From Litoribacter ruber (GTDB taxonomy: Bacteria > Bacteroidota > Bacteroidia > Cytophagales > Cyclobacteriaceae): a stretch of DNA of 64,000 nt. Shown in pieces: positions 43,253-51,170 of the stretch. The stretch covers positions 62,001 through 126,000 of the forward strand of contig NZ_JAHBGI010000007.1 in assembly GCF_018500185.1 (NCBI RefSeq), written 5' to 3'. Each line of letters begins with the position of its first letter. The first letter of the stretch is position 1. The notes under the pieces are model-generated. The model was not told the DNA's origin, did not search any database, and was given only the letters and a program-made list of their open reading frames with translations. The translations under genes and the position numbers were made by a program.

Positions 43253-43684
43253 CTATTCAAGGTTTTCATAAATAGTGTTGAGAATCCGTTTGAATTCCTG
43301 AAAATCCTTTTCGTCCAAATTCTCCCAAGCTTTTTCTCTGATCGAAACGATCTGGGGTCTGAGTTCCGACACCTTTGTTTTGCCATCCTCAGTTAGCAAA
43401 AGCTGAAAGCTTCGGCGGTCATTGGGGTGCGGAAGTCTTTCTACGTACCCTTTTTTACAGAGAATATCAATAATTCTGGTCAGGGTAGGGTGGTCTTTGA
43501 ACACCAGCTGGGCCAGTTCGGTTTGGCTAAGCACGCCATTTTCAGAAAGGTTTTTAATGACCAACCACTGATCTACGGTCACGTCAAAATTGCCGTTTTT
43601 AAACTTCTGCTGGGCATACTGCTTCACCCGACGGGCAGTCCGGTCAAGTAGAAAGGAATATTTGCTAAATTGCTCGTATGTCAT
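43253..43684 (-). CDS. MarR family transcriptional regulator
   Basis: 143 residues: helical dimer interface at both ends and a winged helix in the middle (LSENGVLSQTELAQLV as recognition segment, RLPHPNDRRSFQLLLTEDGK as wing). MarR proteins usually repress and respond to small phenolic ligands or oxidation; no cysteine suitable for redox sensing is evident apart from one in DILCKKG. It is transcribed towards the reductase and ferredoxin genes, with a shared motif at both promoters, so it most likely represses them and itself. Confidence 0.9.
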   Translation of the reverse strand: MTYEQFSKYSFLLDRTARRVKQYAQQKFKNGNFDVTVDQWLVIKNLSENGVLSQTELAQLVFKDHPTLTRIIDILCKKGYVERLPHPNDRRSFQLLLTEDGKTKVSELRPQIVSIREKAWENLDEKDFQEFKRILNTIYENLE

Positions 43685-43688
43685 GCTA

Positions 43689-43709
43689 ATAGTTAGTGTG
43701 ACAAAGATA
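43689..43709 (-). promoter_or_regulatory. MarR gene promoter with operator (copy 2)
   Basis: TATCTTTG on the minus strand (43709-43702) is an exact -7, with the MarR start 18 bp further on. The 20-bp motif at 43689-43708 (core TAGTTAGTGTGACAA) covers the -7 and the expected transcription start, the usual place for autorepression. Confidence 0.7.
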
Positions 43710-43784
43710 ATTGGATTTTGATTTATTCTCCGATCGAAATTTGAAAATTATTGGAAATCATGATCTTAATTGTAAACAATCCTG

Positions 43785-43815
43785 TTTGAAATCGTATATA
43801 CTATTAGTATATTTG
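43785..43815 (+). promoter_or_regulatory. toxin-antitoxin promoter (TTTG-N19-TATATTTG) with palindromic operator
   Basis: TTTG at 43785-43788 and TATATTTG at 43808-43815 with the exact 19-bp spacer. A 17-bp palindrome at 43796-43812 (halves ATATACTA and TAGTATAT around one central T) overlaps the -7. The ATG begins 6 bases after the -7, so the mRNA is leaderless or nearly so. Confidence 0.85.
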
Positions 43816-43821
43816 TATGTT

Positions 43822-44052
43822 ATGAAAACACTTTCTCTCAAACTTGATGATGACGTATTTGAGGATGTAGAGTACATCACCAAGCGTAAGAAAATAGCAC
43901 GCAACCGCTATATCAATGAAGCTTTGGAGTTCTATAATGCATACCAAAAACGTCAAATTTTGGCCAAAAGAATTGCCTATGAGGCAGATTTGGTCAAAGA
44001 GGAGTCTATGAATGTTTTGAGGGATTTTGATAGCCTGATCGATGAGGATTAG
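43822..44052 (+). CDS. ribbon-helix-helix antitoxin
   Basis: 76 residues from ATG 43822. The N-terminal strand and two helices (LSLKLDDDVFEDVEYITKRK, then IARNRYINEALEFY) fit an RHH DNA-binding dimer; the acidic C-terminus (VLRDFDSLIDED) is the likely toxin-neutralising segment. The gene overlaps the MazF-like toxin by 11 bp, and a palindrome at its promoter suits conditional autorepression. The longer frame from 43711 runs through the promoter and is rejected. Confidence 0.88.
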   Translation: MKTLSLKLDDDVFEDVEYITKRKKIARNRYINEALEFYNAYQKRQILAKRIAYEADLVKEESMNVLRDFDSLIDED

Positions 44053-44392
44053 GCAATTTGAAATCTGGATAGCCAATCTGAATCCACAAAAGGGCACCGA
44101 GCCGGGTAAGGTTCGGCCTGTCCTCGTGGTGCAAACCAACTTGCTCAACAGGATTGAATTCCCTTCCACTATTATCTGCCCTATTACCAGTAATGTTTTA
44201 AAAAATTACGAAGGTATTCTACGTGTTAATATAAAGGAGCCCATTGGCCGCCTGCAGAAGGAATCCGCAATATTGATTGATCAGGTACGGGCTATTGATA
44301 ATGTAAGGTTGATAGAAAAACTTGGTGTACTGCCTGATAATTTGGCATTAAAAGTTAAAGAAAACCTGAAAATCGTAATGGATTTGGAATAG
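44042..44392 (+). CDS. MazF/PemK family toxin endoribonuclease
   Basis: 116 residues with the MazF fold: EIWIANLNPQKGTEPGKVRPVLVVQ (containing the conserved strand and arginine), STIICPITSN and SAILIDQVRAID. MazF toxins cleave mRNA at short sequence sites and stop growth until neutralised. Start ATG overlaps the antitoxin gene by 11 bp. It ends 1 bp before the converging ABC ATPase gene. The cognate antitoxin is RHH-type rather than AbrB-type. Confidence 0.92.
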   Translation: MRIRQFEIWIANLNPQKGTEPGKVRPVLVVQTNLLNRIEFPSTIICPITSNVLKNYEGILRVNIKEPIGRLQKESAILIDQVRAIDNVRLIEKLGVLPDNLALKVKENLKIVMDLE

Positions 44393-44393
44393 G

Positions 44394-45392
44394 TTAGAGG
44401 CCTGATTTTTTTAATTTTTGGATCACTTCGGAAATACTATTGAGTTGGTAAATGTGTCCCTGATGATCAAGAGTAAAGTCCTCTTCGGAGTTAATGATGA
44501 TTTTTGTGGAGGAGTCTAGCCTTTCTAAATTTGCTTTTCTCAAAGCCAAGATCACCCACTTTCTCAATTCCATCACCCCGTCTATTACAACAGTTATCCT
44601 GTCAACGATTGGTTCAACTTTGCCCAGTTCTTTGCTGAATTGTAAAATGGCACTTGGTAGCAGAAGGTTGATCTTGTTTTTTAAAATTAAGTCCTCAGGA
44701 CTTCCTGTAGACAATGGAGCGCCACACTGCATAATCCAAAATTGATCAGCTGTGTCGATTGCTATGTCCAGATCATGGGTGACTACCAGGATTGCTTTGT
44801 TTTGGCGCTGGGCAATTTCCCTTAATAGATGCATGACTTCATAGCGGTTTACCAGGTCCAGGTGAGCGGTGGGCTCATCTAGGATCATGAGCTCACCATC
44901 CTGGGCCAGCGCTCGGGCAATCATGACTTTTTGGAGCTGCCCATCACTAAGCTCGGAAAGCCTCCTGTCGTGTAAATACTGGGTATTGGTGACAGATATG
45001 GCATTTTCTACGATCATTTTATCAGCGGGGCTCAGCCTACCCAGCCATCCGGTATGTGGGGTTCGCCCCAGTCCCACCAGTTGCCCCACGGTTAAATTGG
45101 CGCTGCTTATCTTTTCCGTCAATACTACGGAAATCTTCCTTGCCAGACTTCTTTGGTCAAAACTTGAAAGGGCTTTTCCCTCCAAAAGAACATCACCTTC
45201 CAATGGAGGGTTTTGTCCATGAATGGCTTTTAATAGCGTAGATTTTCCCACTCCATTGGGCCCCAACAGACAGGTCAGCTCCCCGGCTTTTAATTCAAAG
45301 GAGATATTTTCAGCCACCACTGTTTCTTTTGGGCCTTTTCTGTATCCCAATTTTAGGTTGTTGGCTTTCAATATGGTTTTTAAATCACTCAA
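44394..45392 (-). CDS. ABC transporter ATPase, cobalamin/siderophore type (BtuD-like)
   Basis: 332 residues: Walker A GPNGVGKSTLL, signature LSDGQLQKVMIARAL, Walker B LMILDEPTAHLD, as in FecE/BtuD proteins. About 80 extra C-terminal residues (ITVVIDGVMELRKWVILALRK onward) form an additional domain not present in short BtuD. The start is TTG at 45392, overlapping the permease stop (TTGA); no ATG is available near the family N-terminus. It is the last gene of the binding protein-permease-ATPase set facing btuB. Confidence 0.9.
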   Translation of the reverse strand: MSDLKTILKANNLKLGYRKGPKETVVAENISFELKAGELTCLLGPNGVGKSTLLKAIHGQNPPLEGDVLLEGKALSSFDQRSLARKISVVLTEKISSANLTVGQLVGLGRTPHTGWLGRLSPADKMIVENAISVTNTQYLHDRRLSELSDGQLQKVMIARALAQDGELMILDEPTAHLDLVNRYEVMHLLREIAQRQNKAILVVTHDLDIAIDTADQFWIMQCGAPLSTGSPEDLILKNKINLLLPSAILQFSKELGKVEPIVDRITVVIDGVMELRKWVILALRKANLERLDSSTKIIINSEEDFTLDHQGHIYQLNSISEVIQKLKKSGL

Positions 45393-46423
45393 AACTCCTT
45401 GCTAAAATTCCTTCTTAAAATTAACCAAATTACCATGGGTGCCCCAATCAAGGATGTCACCGAGTTGATGGGCAGGGTTTGGGCCGAAGAGGGCATCTGG
45501 CTGATGGCGTCACACAACAGCAAAACAGCAGCACCAATAATGGCTGAGGCGGGAAAAAGGATCCTGTGATCGCTAGTTTTGAAAACCAGCCTTGCCATAT
45601 GCGGTACCGCAATGCCGATAAAAGCAATTGGCCCGCAGAAAGCGGTAGTCGCTCCAGCAAGGATTCCCGTGCTAATGACCATGGCCCATCGTAACCTGTG
45701 AATATTTACGCCCATGCTCTCTGCATAAGTTTCCCCCAACAGCATGGCATTGTAGGATTTGAGAAAAATGAGGATGGGGATCGCCCCAACTATTAAAGTG
45801 AGCAGGAATACCTTTAATTGGGAATAATCCATACTTCCAAGGCTGCCCATAGACCATATCGTAAAAGTTTTGAGCTGCTCGGCATCACTGAAATAGGCCA
45901 GTACACTTATAATTGCTGATGTGGCGCTTCCAAACATCAAACCCACGATCAGCAAAGTCATGCTGTCCTTTACTTTCCAGGCAGTCAAGCTCATCAGCAA
46001 CAAAACAGAAATTGCTCCGACAGTAGCTGAAATGATGGTGGCCCAAACTCCCACGCCGCTTCCGAATAATGTCAAGCCGAAAGCGGAACCGGCCATTACC
46101 ATGATTGCCACACCGAGCCCGGCCCCTGAGCTGATGCCCAGTACAAAAGGTCCTGCCAGTGGGTTCCTAAAGAAAGTCTGCATCTGCAGCCCGCTGATAG
46201 ACAATCCAATTCCCGCCAGTATGGCTGTATAGGCCTTGGGAATCCTGTAGGTTTTGATGATGGTTTCCCAGCTGGATCTGCTGAATTCTCCGCTCCATAT
46301 CCCTTTGAAAATCTCATCCATCGGAATAAAGACTGACCCGATACTGATATTCAGTAGGAAGAGAACTGCTATCAGAAGCAATCCTGATAAAATCAAGAGA
46401 GTGGAGGAGAGGCTTTTATCCAT
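45389..46423 (-). CDS. ABC transporter permease, FecCD/BtuC family
   Basis: 344 residues with about ten membrane helices. IPKAYTAILAGIGLSISGLQMQTFFRNPLAGPFVLGISSGAGLGVAI is the family block (written here in parts: NPLAGP and GISSGAGLG), and the coupling helix region ESMGVNIHRLR and FIGIAVPHMARLVF are typical. It overlaps the binding-protein gene by 8 bp and the ATPase gene by 4 bp. Substrate by context is cobalamin. Confidence 0.92.
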   Translation of the reverse strand: MDKSLSSTLLILSGLLLIAVLFLLNISIGSVFIPMDEIFKGIWSGEFSRSSWETIIKTYRIPKAYTAILAGIGLSISGLQMQTFFRNPLAGPFVLGISSGAGLGVAIMVMAGSAFGLTLFGSGVGVWATIISATVGAISVLLLMSLTAWKVKDSMTLLIVGLMFGSATSAIISVLAYFSDAEQLKTFTIWSMGSLGSMDYSQLKVFLLTLIVGAIPILIFLKSYNAMLLGETYAESMGVNIHRLRWAMVISTGILAGATTAFCGPIAFIGIAVPHMARLVFKTSDHRILFPASAIIGAAVLLLCDAISQMPSSAQTLPINSVTSLIGAPMVIWLILRRNFSKEF

Positions 46424-47576
46424 TTATTTTGGTATAAAAATACAACTGATAATCTGGCAAAAGTTCCGGATGGAATATTTTGATCAGGTCTTTTAAAATC
46501 AAATCCGGACGCATATAGCCAAGTTCGAAATACTCCACCCCTCCGGTTTCCCCTTTTTTGAGCGTGTAGGTGAAGACTTTTTTCTCCTGCACAGGCCTCA
46601 GGTTTGCATATCTTTTATCCGCATTGATGATGTCATGCAATGATTTGAAGTCGGCGGCACCAATCCAAAATTCCGCTTCTTCTGCTTTTTCCAAGACGTA
46701 CTCATAACTCAGCTGGGCGCTGCCGGTTCCCGACTGATCTTCAAAAATATATTGGCTGCCCGCTGCTTTCAAAAGTTTCGTGCCCCAAGAATCATTTCCT
46801 GGTGCATACCAGATGTCCTTGTACATTACCCCGCTCATCACCTTTGGGAATTCCGAACTGGGTAGGTTTTCGATGAGTTTTTCAGCCTTCAAATAATCCT
46901 TTTCAATGGACTGAAAAACCTCATTCGCTTTATCTAATTCACCCAAAAGGACTCCCGTGAACTTAATCCACTCCGCCCTACCCAAGGGGTTTTGTTCCAC
47001 ATACTCGCCGTTCAAAACAGCCGGGATGTTAGCAGATTGCAAAAGGTTGAGGTTTTTGATTTCATCACCCAGCGTGGAGATCATCACCCAGTCTGGCTCC
47101 AGATCAATGATCATTTCCACATTGCTCTGTGCCCCTCTACCCAAGTCGTTGACTTCCCCAGCTTTTATCTGCTTTCGTACATGGCTGGAGGAAATCAGGT
47201 CGAGGTTGGGAAAGCCGATGAGTTTTTGAGTGTGGCCAAGATAATCCAAATGCGGGATTTGGGTGGTGGAGGTCATCACTACCTTTTCAGCAGGCAGCCT
47301 CACGATGCTGTTAAAGTTTCCCGAGGGTATATCCGCATTTTCATCTTCTTGGATCAGGTATAAGTAGGGCTGGTGCTTATCAGGAAATGCCTGTAAAACC
47401 TCAATAACTTTATACCCCTCACCCTGATAGATTTTGAACCCCTTGGCATAATCCAAGGTGATTTCTTCCAGCTCGTCTAATGAAAATCTTTCTTCTGAAG
47501 GTTGACAGGATTGCAATCCCCATAACATAATCAGGGCGGCCATGGTCAATAAATTTATCCTGTTCAGTATAATCAT
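46416..47576 (-). CDS. ABC substrate-binding lipoprotein (BtuF-like)
   Basis: 386 residues with signal peptide and lipobox GLQSC. The mature protein is a class III (BtuF/FhuD-type) binding protein: VVMTSTTQIPHLDYLG, the inter-lobe helix region DLGRGAQSNVEMIIDLEPDWVM, and the second lobe MYKDIWYAPGNDSWG. It would present ligand to the permease encoded downstream. It is divergent from the riboswitch-controlled btuB unit, which makes cobalamin the most likely ligand; heme or siderophore cannot be excluded on sequence. Confidence 0.88.
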   Translation of the reverse strand: MIILNRINLLTMAALIMLWGLQSCQPSEERFSLDELEEITLDYAKGFKIYQGEGYKVIEVLQAFPDKHQPYLYLIQEDENADIPSGNFNSIVRLPAEKVVMTSTTQIPHLDYLGHTQKLIGFPNLDLISSSHVRKQIKAGEVNDLGRGAQSNVEMIIDLEPDWVMISTLGDEIKNLNLLQSANIPAVLNGEYVEQNPLGRAEWIKFTGVLLGELDKANEVFQSIEKDYLKAEKLIENLPSSEFPKVMSGVMYKDIWYAPGNDSWGTKLLKAAGSQYIFEDQSGTGSAQLSYEYVLEKAEEAEFWIGAADFKSLHDIINADKRYANLRPVQEKKVFTYTLKKGETGGVEYFELGYMRPDLILKDLIKIFHPELLPDYQLYFYTKING

Positions 47577-47691
47577 GAGTAAAAGTTTTGAGTGCGGAAG
47601 AAAGCTTGGATGAGCTTGAATTCAAAAACAAATCTTCAAAGAATATTTTTCCAAAGCAATTTTTGCCTTACTTTTACAAATGAAATTGGTT

Positions 47692-47868
47692 CACGGTTGT
47701 CGTTTCTAGGCAATCGAGATTAATAGGGAATCCGGTTAAATTCCGGAGCTGTCCCCGCAACTGTAATCCCGATCTGAGTACTCAGATCAAGCTTTTGTTC
47801 TACTATACCATTGTACGCCTTGGTGTATGAGAAGGTCGGCAAAAGTCGGGAAAGCCAGGAGACCTGCC
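47692..47868 (+). ncRNA. cobalamin riboswitch
   Basis: The AdoCbl-type aptamer is recognised by the conserved core GGGAATCCGGTTAAATTCCGG (47736 onward), CTGTCCCCGCAACTGTAA (about 47749-47766) and the B12 box GCCAGGAGACCTGCC at 47854-47868. A weak promoter (TTTT-N19-TACTTTTA, 47646-47676) precedes it. It lies 194 bases before the btuB start on the same strand and should switch off btuB and btuG when B12 is plentiful. It does not cover the divergent ABC genes. Confidence 0.95.
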
Positions 47869-48062
47869 TTTTTCAGACAATTCAAAGCTTTCGGGTGAAA
47901 GGCTGAGGTGGATACCATTTCAAAATTAACCGCAAAGGATGCTGAGTTTCACAAAGCGAAATCTTAAGGGTTATTTTGATTTTCAGTTAAATCTCAATTT
48001 TACAACTTGATATGGCTTTGGATTAAATATTTGGTTTTGTTCCATATTTAATTCAAAAGGCA
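47869..48062 (+). other. leader between riboswitch and btuB
   Basis: This 194-base leader contains a small hairpin (around 47897-47912), a degenerate CGCAAAG/CACAAAG-type segment (47931-47960) and a perfect 9-bp hairpin (48022-48030 with 48044-48052, 13-base loop) ending 10 bases before the TTG start. No U-run terminator directly follows the B12 box. The last hairpin sits next to the AAAAGG ribosome-site-like sequence and may be the true expression platform; this is inference. Confidence 0.5.
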
Positions 48063-49970
48063 TTGTATTTCCAAACACTTACCAAGGTTGTATTGGCAGC
48101 CTGCTTTTTATTGCTGGCAAATGTCTCTCAGGTCAGGGCGCAGGATGCGTTGGTGGATTTCTCCGCCGATACTGTTGCGTTGGAGGGGGTAGATGTGTTT
48201 GCCCCGGATTATCTTAAATATTCTCTGGGTCACACCGTCAAAAAATTGGCTAAAAACCACCTGCAGGAATTTCATGGGCAGGATTTGGGCGCTATGCTAC
48301 AAAAGCGGACGGGGATATTTGTAAGGCAATACGGGCCCGGAATGCTGGCTTCCGTCACAATGCGGGGTGCCTCAGCTGGCCATACGGCCGTTTTTTGGAA
48401 TGGACTTCCCATCAATAGCCCTTCTTTGGGACAAACCGATTTTTCAATCGTGCCGGTCAATGGAATCGACCAAGCAACCATTCATTTTGGGGGATCAGCG
48501 GCCCTTTATGGGACAGATGCCATCGGGGGATCCATACACCTGGACAGTGAGCTCCAATTCAATCAAGGCCACCAAGTGGAGATCCAACAGGGGGCGGGGA
48601 GTTTTGGGAGATTTAACAGCCAAGTAAAGTATGGGTATTCCACAGAAAAACTGGCTCTTCGGACCTCTATTTATCGAAACTCCGCCAAAAATGATTTCCC
48701 TTTCAGAAACAGGTCCAGGATAGGCCAGCCCATGGAGCGGCAGGTCAATGCAGCAGTGGAACAATATGGGGTCAATCAGGATCTGGGATGGAACCTGGGT
48801 GCCAATTCTCAAATCAAAACCAGTCTTTGGTGGAACTTAACGGACAGGGAACTTCAACCCTTGATGGGGTCCAATGCACGAGAGGTTCAGAAAGACCAGA
48901 ATCTGCGATGGGCACTGGATTATTTGCTTTATGGCGAAAAATCTCTTTTCAATGTGAAAGTAGGTGTTATCCATGATGAAATGATATTTGACCGGACTTC
49001 CAGAAATTTGGTGACCCAGTATCTTGTCTCCACGGATTATGAAAAAAAGGTTTCCGATAGCTGGGAATCCAAAAGTGGGTTAAGGTATACCTTAATTGAT
49101 GGAAACCTGAGCAGTTACCATGCTATGGACAATAGGTTGGAGGCATATCATAGCTCCAGTTTTCGGATCACCGAGAGGTTGAGTTCTTCGGTGAATATGC
49201 GCCAACTTATCTATGAAGGCAACTGGGCACCCTTCACGCCCTCAGTAAGCGGGACCTATAGTTTTGTCCAAAGTGAAACCCACCACCTTGCAGCCAACAC
49301 CGCTATTTCCAGGAATTTCAAAGTACCCACGCTCAACGACCGTTTTTGGCAGCCCGGCGGAAATCCGGATTTGTTGCCAGAGGATAGTTGGAGTAGTGAA
49401 GTTGGGTTGATGCACAATTGGGAAGGTACTAGCACTCAGGTGGAAACCCGGGTGAATTATTACCGGATGAAGGTTGAAAATTGGATCATATGGTTGCCTA
49501 CGGGTAATTTTTGGACGCCATCAAATATAAGAAATGTAAATAATCGGGGGGTGGAGGCTTTTTTTGAGGCAAATCAAAAAGTCGGACAGGGAACCGTCGG
49601 GCTTGACCTGAATTATGCCTATACCCGTGCCCAGATTTCCTCCGATGACAATGAGTCTACCATCGGCCGACAGTTACCCTACACCCCTCTTCACAAGAGA
49701 AATATACAATTGAGCTATAAATGGAAAGGTTTACGATTCTTTGCGGCTCAAACTTATGTAGACGAAAATTTTGTCACTACCGACAACAGTTTAGATATTC
49801 CTTCATACACTCTGTATGACCTCGGCGCTTCTTGGGAGGGACGGCTATTAGGACAGGCGCTTAGATTTCAGGGTCAAGTACACAACGTCCTTAATACAGA
49901 ATACCAGGTGCTAAGGCAGCGGCCCATGCCAGGTAGAAATTATAATATTAATATCCATTTTAAATTTTAA
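48063..49970 (+). CDS. btuB: TonB-dependent cobalamin receptor
   Basis: 635 residues: signal peptide ending VRAQD, plug domain (LGAMLQKRTGIFVRQYGPGMLASVTMRGASAGHT in pieces, IDQATIHFGGSAALYGTDAIGG) and a 22-strand barrel ending in the aromatic NYNINIHFKF. It is placed as BtuB by the upstream cobalamin riboswitch and the neighbouring BtuG and BtuFCD-type genes. No ATG fits; TTG at 48063 preceded by AAAAGG is the best start and retains an intact signal peptide. Without a CNA-B-type N-terminal extension it is not a SusC protein. Confidence 0.92.
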   Translation: MYFQTLTKVVLAACFLLLANVSQVRAQDALVDFSADTVALEGVDVFAPDYLKYSLGHTVKKLAKNHLQEFHGQDLGAMLQKRTGIFVRQYGPGMLASVTMRGASAGHTAVFWNGLPINSPSLGQTDFSIVPVNGIDQATIHFGGSAALYGTDAIGGSIHLDSELQFNQGHQVEIQQGAGSFGRFNSQVKYGYSTEKLALRTSIYRNSAKNDFPFRNRSRIGQPMERQVNAAVEQYGVNQDLGWNLGANSQIKTSLWWNLTDRELQPLMGSNAREVQKDQNLRWALDYLLYGEKSLFNVKVGVIHDEMIFDRTSRNLVTQYLVSTDYEKKVSDSWESKSGLRYTLIDGNLSSYHAMDNRLEAYHSSSFRITERLSSSVNMRQLIYEGNWAPFTPSVSGTYSFVQSETHHLAANTAISRNFKVPTLNDRFWQPGGNPDLLPEDSWSSEVGLMHNWEGTSTQVETRVNYYRMKVENWIIWLPTGNFWTPSNIRNVNNRGVEAFFEANQKVGQGTVGLDLNYAYTRAQISSDDNESTIGRQLPYTPLHKRNIQLSYKWKGLRFFAAQTYVDENFVTTDNSLDIPSYTLYDLGASWEGRLLGQALRFQGQVHNVLNTEYQVLRQRPMPGRNYNINIHFKF

Positions 49971-49973
49971 TTC

Positions 49974-51050
49974 ATGAAAACCAATTTTAAAATCTCATTT
50001 GTCTTTTTGTGCAGTGCCCTAATTGCACTTGGTTCTTGTAACAACGATGCCGAAATCATCGAAAATGGCAATGTCCCATTTGGAGAAGGCATTTTTGTGG
50101 TGAATGAAGGCAACACCCAAACCAATACAGGCGAAATCACTTTTTTCAATCCCTCTACTGGAGATAAATCCCAAAATATTTTTTCCAAAGTGAATGACAT
50201 GGATTTGGGTATCTATGTGCAGTCTATTCATGGGCATTTGAATAAAGGATACATTTCTGTTGACAACATGAACCGTCTATATGTGGTAAACCTGGATAAT
50301 TTTGAACTGGAAGGAATAGTGGAGGAGATTGGGAAACCCCAAGGTTTTCTGGGACTGAATGAGCAAAAAGGGTATGTGTCGCTTTGGGGTGAGTCTGGAA
50401 CCGGTACCGAAGTAGCGGTGATCAACCTTCAGGATTATACGGTCTCAAAAAGAATTACGGTAGGCACCGGCCCTAAAGAAATGCTTTTAAATGGCAATGA
50501 TTTGATCGTATTGAATTCCGGTGGCTTCTCCAGCGCAAATAGCATCAGTATTATTAATACCCAAAACGATGAGGTGACCCAGACCATCACAGTGGGCGAC
50601 AATCCAAACAGCTTAGTGTCTGATAGAAGCGGCAATATTTGGGTGCTCTGTGGGGGCAGGTACAAGTCAGATTGGAGCGGGCTGGAGACGCCTGGTCAGT
50701 TGCTTAAAATCAACGGATCCAATTATTCGATTGAAGAGGTTTTGGATTTTGAAAGCGAGTTTTCCCAACCGAGTAGGTTAAGAATAAATTCCGCGGGGGA
50801 TGAATTGTATTTCACGTATGATGGACATGTCCGAAAACTGCCAATGGAAGGGGAACTAAGCCAGGGTGAAGTTCTCCTTAATAGAAGTTTTTATGGCTTT
50901 GCCTATAACCCTAACGATGGGATGCTTTACGGGACAGATCCTAGAGATTTCGCCTCATCGGGTTGGGTAATTCGATTTAGTCCCGAAGGAGTATTGCAAG
51001 ACTCCATCCAGGCAGGAATTATTCCGAGTCAATTGCTCTTCAATTATTGA
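49974..51050 (+). CDS. BtuG-like beta-propeller lipoprotein (DUF5074/YncE type)
   Basis: 358 residues with lipobox ALGSC (Cys22). The mature part is a seven-bladed propeller of YncE type: blades such as GIFVVNEGNTQTNTGEITFF, TEVAVINLQDYTVSKRITVGTGP and NSISIINTQNDEVTQTITVGDNP repeat about every 45 residues. In Bacteroides BtuG lipoproteins with this architecture cap BtuB on the cell surface and bind B12 very tightly. Here the gene follows btuB by 3 bp behind the riboswitch, so the same role is inferred. Confidence 0.88.
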   Translation: MKTNFKISFVFLCSALIALGSCNNDAEIIENGNVPFGEGIFVVNEGNTQTNTGEITFFNPSTGDKSQNIFSKVNDMDLGIYVQSIHGHLNKGYISVDNMNRLYVVNLDNFELEGIVEEIGKPQGFLGLNEQKGYVSLWGESGTGTEVAVINLQDYTVSKRITVGTGPKEMLLNGNDLIVLNSGGFSSANSISIINTQNDEVTQTITVGDNPNSLVSDRSGNIWVLCGGRYKSDWSGLETPGQLLKINGSNYSIEEVLDFESEFSQPSRLRINSAGDELYFTYDGHVRKLPMEGELSQGEVLLNRSFYGFAYNPNDGMLYGTDPRDFASSGWVIRFSPEGVLQDSIQAGIIPSQLLFNY

Positions 51051-51061
51051 GGTTCATTTGA

Positions 51062-51091
51062 GGAAATATCTAGGAATGCCTGGGTATTTCC
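51062..51091 (+). terminator. hairpin after the BtuG-like gene
   Basis: A 13-bp stem (51062-51074 with 51079-51091, two wobble pairs), loop AATG, followed only by ATTATTTTC. A leaky terminator; some readthrough into the DUF71 gene is possible. Confidence 0.55.
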
Positions 51092-51170
51092 ATTATTTTC
51101 AATTAAGAATAAACATTTGTTTCCACGGTAAAACTTACCTAGGTTTAGACTTTCAAGTGAATAGAATTTA

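Noticed and set aside
43711-43821. Longer antitoxin start
   Set aside because: The segment contains the exact promoter and operator of the pair.
43785-44392. Genomic island around the toxin-antitoxin pair
   Set aside because: No integrase, att repeats or composition break was noticed; flanking genes are ordinary chromosomal ones.
48063-51050. SusC/SusD pair
   Set aside because: The receptor lacks the SusC N-terminal extension and the following lipoprotein is a propeller, not a TPR-type SusD; the riboswitch points to B12.
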